A stretch of 64,000 nt of DNA, from contig NZ_GL882573.1 in NCBI RefSeq assembly GCF_000195595.1, positions 195,570-259,569 of the forward strand, written 5' to 3'. The notes beneath the pieces were generated by a model. The model saw only the letters and a program-made list of their open reading frames with translations. It did no database searches and was not told the origin of the DNA. Within the stretch, counting starts at the first letter, position 1; each line of letters starts with the position of its first letter. Origin of the DNA: Actinomyces sp. oral taxon 170 str. F0386 (GTDB taxonomy: Bacteria; Actinomycetota; Actinomycetes; Actinomycetales; Actinomycetaceae). This document shows positions 58,142-64,000 of this stretch, one piece after another. Both the position numbers and the translations under genes were made by a program.

Positions 58142-58816
58142 ATGACGGTCCCCGACGTTACTGATGGCCCCACTACCGCCTCGCAGGTCCTGCGCGTCGC
58201 CATCGTCGACGACGACCCCTTCGTCCTGCACGCGCTGCGGGCCTACCTGAGCTCGGACGAGCGCATCGAGGTGGCCAGCACCTTCTCGCGCGCCGCCGAC
58301 GCTCTGGCCTTCCTCCACAAGATTCGCGTGGACGTCCTGCTCACGGACGTGCGCATGCCTGAGATGGACGGTCTGGAGCTGCTCACCCGAGTGCGCCGGC
58401 AGTGGCCCCGTACGGCCGTGGTCGTGCTGACCTCCTTCGACGACGACGAGGCGATGGTGGCTGCGCTCGCCCAGCACGCCAACGGCTTCCTGCTCAAGGA
58501 CGCCTCGCCCGAGGAGATCATTCGCGCTGTCATCGCCGCCAGCGCCGGCGGGACCACGATCTCCCCGGCCGCCACCTCCCGGCTCGTCACCCGCCACCTG
58601 CGGCCCCCGCAGACGGCCCAGGCCCCCGACGTCACTGAGGCAGAGCAGGCGGTCCTGACCCTCCTGTGCGAGGGCTACTCCAATGCCGAGATCGCCGAGC
58701 AGCTCGTCATCGCCGAGTCCACGGTCAAGACCCACGTCTCCCACCTCATGAAGAAGTACGACGTCCCGTCCCGACTCAAGCTCGTCGTCGCCGTCCACAA
58801 GACCCAGGGGGCCTGA
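58142..58816 (+). CDS. NarL/FixJ-family response regulator
   Basis: 224 residues. Receiver acidic triad D23-D25, phosphoacceptor D69 in LLTDVRMPEMDGLELL and lysine in FLLKDASPEE. The LuxR-type helix-turn-helix reads LTLLCEGYSNAEIAEQLVIAESTVKTH. The N-terminal 15 residues are an unstructured extension. Divergent from the kinase and convergent with the ABC permease (44 bases between stops). Confidence 0.92.
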   Translation: MTVPDVTDGPTTASQVLRVAIVDDDPFVLHALRAYLSSDERIEVASTFSRAADALAFLHKIRVDVLLTDVRMPEMDGLELLTRVRRQWPRTAVVVLTSFDDDEAMVAALAQHANGFLLKDASPEEIIRAVIAASAGGTTISPAATSRLVTRHLRPPQTAQAPDVTEAEQAVLTLLCEGYSNAEIAEQLVIAESTVKTHVSHLMKKYDVPSRLKLVVAVHKTQGA

Positions 58817-58860
58817 GCCCTCCGCCCCGGGCACTGGAGCAGCCCTCAACACCCGTCTCC

Positions 58861-61347
58861 TCACTCCTCGGACAGGGCCCTGACCGGCGGCACCGAGGCG
58901 GCTCGGCCGGCTGGGCGCACTGAGGCCGCCAGGCCCACGGCCAGCGTCGCGGCGAATATGCCGATCAGCACGAGGGAGGGGATGTGCACCGTCATGCCCT
59001 CGGCGGACTTGGCCATCGCGAGCGTTTCGGAGACACCCAGCGCCGTCCCGACGAGGAGCCCCAGGCCCCCTCCCACGGCCGCCACGAGGACCCCCTCGGT
59101 GACGATGAGGCGGCGGATCTCCTGACGCGAGCTGCCGGTGGCGCGCAGCACCCCGATCTCGCGAACCCGCTCCAGGACCGAGACGTCCGTGGTGTTGGCC
59201 AGCCCGGACAGGGCGATGACCAGGGCGGCGCCCAGAACCAGGCAGACGATGAGGGCCACCTTCATGATCTGGGCCGACATCACCTCGACGCCGGCGGCGC
59301 TCCCCGTCACCATGAGCTCCTGGCCCCGGACCGCGACATGGAGGGCGTGCTCGGTGGCCGGTGTCATGGTGCTGCCGGTGGAGCGCACCCACATGGTGGT
59401 GTTGGTGGGGGCGTCCCCGTTGAGGCGCTGCGCCGTCGCCGGGGTGATCACGGCGCCCCAGCCCTCGCGGACGCGGGCCGTCAGCTCGACGCTCCCGGCG
59501 GTGCCAGTCAGGGTCACCTTGGAACCATCCGGGATTCCGTAGATGCCGCCCACGATGAGGGTGCCGTCATCGAGGTCCTCCAGACCGCTCGTCGTGCGCA
59601 CGAAGGGAGCGACGGCGCTGGTGTCGATGACGTCGACGACGGTTTTCTTGGTCTGTCCGTCAACAACCTGAATCAGCTCGAGCGTCGGGACGTAGGTGAC
59701 GTCCTTGACGCCGTCGACTGCCTTGACCTGCTTCGTCAGGTGCGCGGTATCGGTCTGCGGCGTGACCCCGAAGATCCTGGCGTCCACGCGGGAGCTGTGG
59801 CCGAGGATGCTCTCGAAGGAGGCGTTCAGGGAGGACAGGCCCACGAAGAGCCCCGAGCCCACCAGGACGCAGACGAAGAGCGTGGCGGCGGCCGCGGCGG
59901 ACCGGCCGGAGTTGCGGGCCAGGTTGCGCGTGGCCAGGTGCAGCACCGGCAGCCGCGTGCCGCTGCTGACTCGGCCGATGAGGCCGATGATGGCGGTCAC
60001 CAGAGCCGGCAGACCGAGGACCGCGCCGAGGACGACGATGGCGCTGCCACCGGCGGTGACGTAAATGTCGGAGACCTGAATGCCGAGGGTGATCACGGCC
60101 GCGCCGGCGCCGGCGACGACGACCCCGGCGGCGGCCGTCCACCTCCTGGCGCGTCCGGCCTGCTTGACGCTGGCCACCTGCCCGGTGAGAGCCACGAGTG
60201 GGGAGATGCGGGTGGCCTTGCGGGCTGGGCGCAGGACGGCGATGAGGGTGACCAGCGTGCCTAGGGCGATGGTCAGGGCCAGCGACGCCGGTGAGATGGT
60301 CAGCTGATCGGCCTTGAGGTCCGCGAAGTGCCCCGAGGAGATGACGGCGGCGGCGATCCCGGTTCCCGCGGTCGTGCCCAGGACGGAACCGAGCAAGCCG
60401 GTGATGAGCCCGGTGCGCAGGACGGCGAGCATTACCTGACGGCGGGTTGTGCCGATGCAGCGCATGAGCCCGACCGTGCGCGTCTGGCGCGCCACGAGGG
60501 TGCTGAAGGTGGTGGCGATGACGATGATGGCGACCATCGCGCACACCGGTGCCAGGACGTTGAGGATGCCGGCGAACATCGTGCCGCCCTGCTGGTTCTG
60601 GGAGCGCTGGGAGATGACGGCCTCCCTGTCCTGAACCAGAGCGTGGGGCTGGACGGCGTGAACCGTCTGCTCCACCGCGGCCGTCAAGGCGGCGGTGTCG
60701 GTTCCCGGCTTCGCGGCGACGTAGAGCTGGTAGTAGCTGGTGTTGGCGCCCATCGCCTGGAGCTGGTCGGTGGTGGCGTAGACCGCTCCGAGTCCCTCCA
60801 GCTCGGTGTCGGGACCGGGGGAGACGATGCCGACGACCGTGGGTGCGCTGTGCGGAGCGTCGGCGTTGTCATCGGCGTCGTTCGTGGTGAGGCGGATCGT
60901 GTTGCCGACGCTGAGGCCCTGCTGCTCGGCCAGCGTTGTGCTGATGGCGACCTCACCGGTGGCGGTAGGCAGGCGGCCGCTGCTCAGGGTGGTGAACTGG
61001 CTGAGGGTCGGAACGTCCTGCGCGCTGACGGAGATGTTGACGGCATTGCGCAGCTGCTTGGGCAGGTCGAGGATGAGGACGTCCCAGTGGCGGCCCCGCA
61101 CGGAGGCGACCCCGTCGAGGGCGGCGACCTGCTTGAGGAGGGCGTCATCCAGCTCGCCCCCGGAGGTCTGGCGCTTGACGGGCTTCTGGACGACGACGCT
61201 CGCGTCCCCCACGGACAGGCGCGCGCCGGTCTGCATCTGGGTGCGGGCTGAGTCGGAGATGATGAAGGCGAAGGCGATGAGGGCGGCGCTCATGGCTACA
61301 GCTATGAGCGCTGCGGCGGTGCGTCGGATGTCGAGCAGCGAGGGCAT
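58861..61347 (-). CDS. MacB/FtsX-type ABC transporter permease
   Basis: 828 residues. The N-terminal helix (about 10-30) is followed by a MacB-type extracellular domain, a first FtsX domain (three helices, LMRCIGTTRRQVMLAVLRTG), a linker, a second extracellular domain and a second FtsX domain (EIGVLRATGSSRQEIRRLI). This is the large duplicated permease of antimicrobial-peptide or lipoprotein-type exporters. Its ATG overlaps the ATPase stop (TGATG), so they are coupled. Probably controlled by the neighbouring two-component pair. Confidence 0.9.
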   Translation of the reverse strand: MPSLLDIRRTAAALIAVAMSAALIAFAFIISDSARTQMQTGARLSVGDASVVVQKPVKRQTSGGELDDALLKQVAALDGVASVRGRHWDVLILDLPKQLRNAVNISVSAQDVPTLSQFTTLSSGRLPTATGEVAISTTLAEQQGLSVGNTIRLTTNDADDNADAPHSAPTVVGIVSPGPDTELEGLGAVYATTDQLQAMGANTSYYQLYVAAKPGTDTAALTAAVEQTVHAVQPHALVQDREAVISQRSQNQQGGTMFAGILNVLAPVCAMVAIIVIATTFSTLVARQTRTVGLMRCIGTTRRQVMLAVLRTGLITGLLGSVLGTTAGTGIAAAVISSGHFADLKADQLTISPASLALTIALGTLVTLIAVLRPARKATRISPLVALTGQVASVKQAGRARRWTAAAGVVVAGAGAAVITLGIQVSDIYVTAGGSAIVVLGAVLGLPALVTAIIGLIGRVSSGTRLPVLHLATRNLARNSGRSAAAAATLFVCVLVGSGLFVGLSSLNASFESILGHSSRVDARIFGVTPQTDTAHLTKQVKAVDGVKDVTYVPTLELIQVVDGQTKKTVVDVIDTSAVAPFVRTTSGLEDLDDGTLIVGGIYGIPDGSKVTLTGTAGSVELTARVREGWGAVITPATAQRLNGDAPTNTTMWVRSTGSTMTPATEHALHVAVRGQELMVTGSAAGVEVMSAQIMKVALIVCLVLGAALVIALSGLANTTDVSVLERVREIGVLRATGSSRQEIRRLIVTEGVLVAAVGGGLGLLVGTALGVSETLAMAKSAEGMTVHIPSLVLIGIFAATLAVGLAASVRPAGRAASVPPVRALSEE

Positions 61348-62231
61348 CAGCGGGCCTCCATCCGGGGCGCGGTGCCGGCAGCCGCAGGGCCAGTGGCCTC
61401 GTTTGAGTGGCGTGCGCCGGGCCCGGCCACACGGGTGCCGGCCGGACGGCGCACGGTCTCGACCCCGGTGATGCGTCCGTCGCGCAGGCGGATGATGCGG
61501 TTGGTGGTGGCCGCGGCCTGCTCGTCGTGGGTGACCATGACGACCGTCTGGCCCAGGCGTTCGCACATGGTGGCCAGCGTCGCCAGCAGGGAGGCGGCCG
61601 AGGCGGTGTCCAGGGCACCGGTGGGCTCATCGGCGAAGACGACCTCGGGGCGGCCCACGAGGGCGCGGGCCACGGCCACGCGCTGCTGCTGGCCGCCAGA
61701 GAGCTCGTTGGGCCTGTGGGACAGGCGGTCACCGATGCCCAGGGTGGAGATGACGGCGTCGTACCAGTCCTGCTGGGGCCTGCGGTGGGCCAGGCGCTGA
61801 GGCAGGAGGATGTTCTCCTCGGCGGTCAGGGTGGGCAGCAGGTTGAAGGACTGGAAGATGAAGCCGAGGCGATCGCGGCGCACGGCGGTGAGCTGCTTGT
61901 CTTTCATGCCGGACAGGTCCTGGCCGGCGATGAGGGCGTTCCCGGAGGTGGGGGTGTCCAGGCCGGCCAGGCAGTGCAGAAGAGTGGACTTGCCCGAGCC
62001 GGAGGGGCCCATGATGGCCACGAACTCGCCGCGTCCCACCATGAGGCTCGCCGAATCCAGGGCGACGACCCGCGCCTCGCCCTCGCCGTAGACCTTGGTC
62101 AGGCCGCGGGCCTCGACGACGCGCATCGGGGCGGTCGCAGCAGGAGTGGCAGGCGCCGTCGGCGCTCCCTGGGGGACCGGTGTGGGATTGACAGTGTGGC
62201 CGAAGGCCTGCGGCTGGGGTGGGTGTGTCAT
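61347..62231 (-). CDS. MacB-type ABC transporter ATP-binding protein
   Basis: 294 residues from ATG 62231. A 35-residue Pro/Ala-rich tail precedes the ATPase: Walker A GPSGSGKS (75-82), Q-loop GFIFQSFNLLPTLTA, signature [10 protein letters not shown], Walker B VVFADEPTGALD and switch histidine VMVTHDEQA. The FQSFNLLP and DEPTGALD forms are typical of the MacB/LolD group. It is coupled to the permease. First gene of a two-gene operon divergent from folP. Confidence 0.94.
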   Translation of the reverse strand: MTHPPQPQAFGHTVNPTPVPQGAPTAPATPAATAPMRVVEARGLTKVYGEGEARVVALDSASLMVGRGEFVAIMGPSGSGKSTLLHCLAGLDTPTSGNALIAGQDLSGMKDKQLTAVRRDRLGFIFQSFNLLPTLTAEENILLPQRLAHRRPQQDWYDAVISTLGIGDRLSHRPNELSGGQQQRVAVARALVGRPEVVFADEPTGALDTASAASLLATLATMCERLGQTVVMVTHDEQAAATTNRIIRLRDGRITGVETVRRPAGTRVAGPGARHSNEATGPAAAGTAPRMEAR

Positions 62232-62451
62232 CTCATGACCCTTCTCGGTGGCTGGCTCGTCTGGTGGGCAGAGCCGATCGCTTGAGTCATGCGGTGCCCG
62301 GAACTGCCCTGGTGACGTGAAAAAGCCTAGAAACGGCGCCATTGAGCCGGAATGCGTCGAAGGGACGGACTGCGGCCGGCCTCTCCACCTTTTGGGTGAG
62401 GGTTGACCTCTCAGTCGTACCGTGGCCGTAGAGCCCATCGGCCCACTCACT

Positions 62452-62507
62452 TCGACCAAGAATTCATAGACGACACGGCTCCGTGTCGTCTATGAATTCT
62501 TGGTTGA
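62452..62507. repeat. 56-base near-perfect hairpin of the CGGCTCCG-loop family
   Basis: A perfect 23-bp stem (62456-62478 with 62481-62503) around a two-base loop CT, extended by four more base pairs, one of them G-T. Tip sequence ACACGGCTCCGTGT. It lies between divergent genes, so it is not a terminator for either neighbour. It is homologous to the hairpin at 41425-41460. The rest of 62232-62614 shows only probable promoters. Confidence 0.88.
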
Positions 62508-62614
62508 TGCCGGCCTCCTCGACCCGGACGGATCGTGTCCCGGCTCTCAGTTTGCGGCGGGCTGAAGATGTTTCGGTCCTCCCGCAGCGCCGGACCAACC
62601 GTTAGCCTGACCCT

Positions 62615-63490
62615 GTGACGATTCTTCCCGCCGCCCCGGCCCCCCTGCCGGGGTTCGTGCCCCGCGACCGGACGCTCCTCATGGGCGTCCTCAACGTCAC
62701 ACCCGACTCCTTCTCCGACGGCGGCCGCTGGGCCGCCCCCGAGGCCGCCGTCGCCCACGCCCGCGAGCTCATCAACCAGGGCGCCGACATCATCGACATC
62801 GGTGGGGAGTCCACCCGCCCCGGCGCCCAGAGGGTCGACGTCGACACCGAGATCTCCCGCGTTCTGCCGGTGGTGCGCGCGCTCCTCGCCGACACCAGTG
62901 AGGGCGGCGGCAGTGCGATCATCTCGGTGGACACCATCCACGCCGCCACCGCAGAGGCCGTCATCGAGGCCGGTGCCCACATCATCAACGACGTCTCCGG
63001 CGGCCTGGCCGACCCCGCCATGCACGGCCTCATCGCCCGCACCGGCGTCGTCTACGTCTGCCAGCACTGGCGCGGCGACCCCGAGACCATGGACCGGCTC
63101 ACCGACTACCCGGGCGGCGTCGTCGCCGGGGTGGAGGCCGAGCTGCGCGAGCGCCTGGCCGAGCTCGACGCCGCCGGGGTCGACCGCACCCAGGTGGTCC
63201 TGGACCCCGGACTCGGCTTCGCCAAGACCCACGCCCAGTCCTGGGAGCTGCTGGCCGCCACCGCCCGGCTCGTGGAGGACCTGGGGCATCCCCTCCTGGT
63301 CGGCTCCTCCCGCAAGCGCTTCCTCGCCCTGGCCGCTGAGGCCGAGGCCACCCCCGTCCAGCGCGACGCCGTCACCGCCGCCACCACCGCCCTGGCCGCC
63401 GCCGCAGGCGCCTGGGCCGTCAGAGTCCACGAGGTCCCGGTCAACCGGGCCGCCGTCCGCACCGCCTCCCTCTGGAAGGAACACCAGTGA
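62615..63490 (+). CDS. folP: Dihydropteroate synthase
   Basis: 291 residues. Condenses pterin pyrophosphate with p-aminobenzoate; the sulfonamide target. MGVLNVTPDSFSDGG, GGESTRPGA, IINDVSGG, DPGLGFAKT and the sulfa/pABA-site GSSRKRFL are all intact. Starts at GTG 62615. The stop overlaps the next start (GTGA). Confidence 0.95.
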   Translation: MTILPAAPAPLPGFVPRDRTLLMGVLNVTPDSFSDGGRWAAPEAAVAHARELINQGADIIDIGGESTRPGAQRVDVDTEISRVLPVVRALLADTSEGGGSAIISVDTIHAATAEAVIEAGAHIINDVSGGLADPAMHGLIARTGVVYVCQHWRGDPETMDRLTDYPGGVVAGVEAELRERLAELDAAGVDRTQVVLDPGLGFAKTHAQSWELLAATARLVEDLGHPLLVGSSRKRFLALAAEAEATPVQRDAVTAATTALAAAAGAWAVRVHEVPVNRAAVRTASLWKEHQ

Positions 63491-64000
63491 GCACCACCGT
63501 CTCCGCGACCACCGACCGGATCAGCCTCGTCGGCCTGTCCGCCCGTGGCCACCACGGCGTCCTGCCCTTCGAACGAGAGGAGGGCCAGCTCTTCACGGTC
63601 GACGTCGTCCTCGACCTGGGGCAGCGGGGCACCGCCGTGGCCGCCGTCACCGACTCGGTGACCGACGCCGTCGACTACTCCCGCGTGGCCAACGGCATCG
63701 TGAGCATCATCGAGGGTGAGCCGGTCAACCTCATCGAGTCCCTGGCGGACCGGATCGCTGAGCGGGTCCTGTCCTTCCCCCGTGTCGTGGCCGCCGAGGT
63801 CACCGTGCACAAGCCCGAGGCGCCCCTCGACGTCGCCTTCGAGGACGTCTCGGTGACCATCCACCGGGTGGCCGACGCCGCCGCGGGCCACGGAGGGTCT
63901 CCCGCCACCAGCCAGGCCGCCTGGGCGGCCCAGGGCGAGGAGCCGGTCGCGGTCTCCGCCCAGCCCTTCGGGACGCCCTCGTCCTCGGCCTCCCCGGTGG
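63487..64000 (+). CDS. folB: Dihydroneopterin aldolase, probably a FolB-FolK fusion (3' truncated)
   Basis: Residues 1-122 are FolB: RISLVGLSARGHHGVLPFER with its conserved glycines, VDYSRVANGIVSII and the active-site segment NLIESLADRIAERVL. It then continues without a stop into a Ser/Ala/Pro-rich linker to the window edge. In many actinobacteria FolB is joined to FolK (pterin pyrophosphokinase) by such a linker, so a bifunctional enzyme is likely but unseen. Coupled to folP by a GTGA overlap. Confidence 0.9.
   Translation, partial: MSTTVSATTDRISLVGLSARGHHGVLPFEREEGQLFTVDVVLDLGQRGTAVAAVTDSVTDAVDYSRVANGIVSIIEGEPVNLIESLADRIAERVLSFPRVVAAEVTVHKPEAPLDVAFEDVSVTIHRVADAAAGHGGSPATSQAAWAAQGEEPVAVSAQPFGTPSSSASPV

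Overview
The window is a high-GC (about 70%) chromosomal segment of an actinobacterium. Gene content and order point to the genus Actinomyces or a close relative: ppk beside a MutT1-type Nudix/phosphatase, a pst operon next to a GlnR-type orphan regulator, the dacB/metalloprotease/hpt/ftsH/folE block, LPXTG cell-wall anchoring, and many DUF families restricted to actinobacteria. The genus is inferred from protein character and synteny, not from an rRNA gene. No rRNA, tRNA, CRISPR array or prophage is visible.

Layout. 0-11 kb: end of ppk, mutT1, the phosphate ABC operon pstSCAB behind an excellent PHO-box direct repeat, a convergent GlnR-like regulator, a membrane protein, a nitrobindin-like protein and ygfZ. 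11-17 kb: DUF2516-dtd, a small membrane protein, an AbiEi/DUF559 nuclease-like gene bracketed by two copies of a 122-bp palindromic repeat, a PLP dehydratase divergent from a LysR regulator, a decayed ABC ATPase and a DUF6054 gene. 17-28 kb: clpC, a tightly coupled PelG-PelF-glycosidase trio, a sucrose-type MFS carrier, a universal stress protein and a 287-bp inverted repeat carrying eight copies of a GTACGACC motif. 28-41 kb: ppdK, a rhomboid-like/MprF-type fusion, a giant low-complexity protein with a RAMA-like end, a penicillin-binding-protein-like lipoprotein, a NarL-type two-component pair and a hydrolase. 41-50 kb: metX and metY, a RipA-like NlpC/P60 hydrolase, ppa, dacB, a zinc metalloprotease and hpt. 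50-64 kb: an LPXTG-anchored NlpC/P60-like pseudoenzyme, ftsH, folE, a DUF5360 plus paired SMR efflux module, a second NarL-type two-component pair, a MacB/FtsX-type ABC exporter, then folP and a folB-initiated gene running off the window.

Functional themes. Phosphate economy (ppk, pst, PHO box), nitrogen/phosphate cross-regulation (GlnR-like), proteostasis (clpC, ftsH), envelope remodelling (dacB, RipA-like, MprF-like, LPXTG protein, Pel-like polysaccharide synthesis), folate synthesis and methionine synthesis by direct sulfhydrylation.

The most unusual content is non-coding. There are four copies of an exactly 122-bp palindrome family, two of which bracket the DUF559 gene. A second small hairpin family occurs beside metX and folP. 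A 20-21-bp-spaced GTACGACC array lies inside a large inverted repeat, and a cluster of perfect palindromes precedes the RAMA-like gene.
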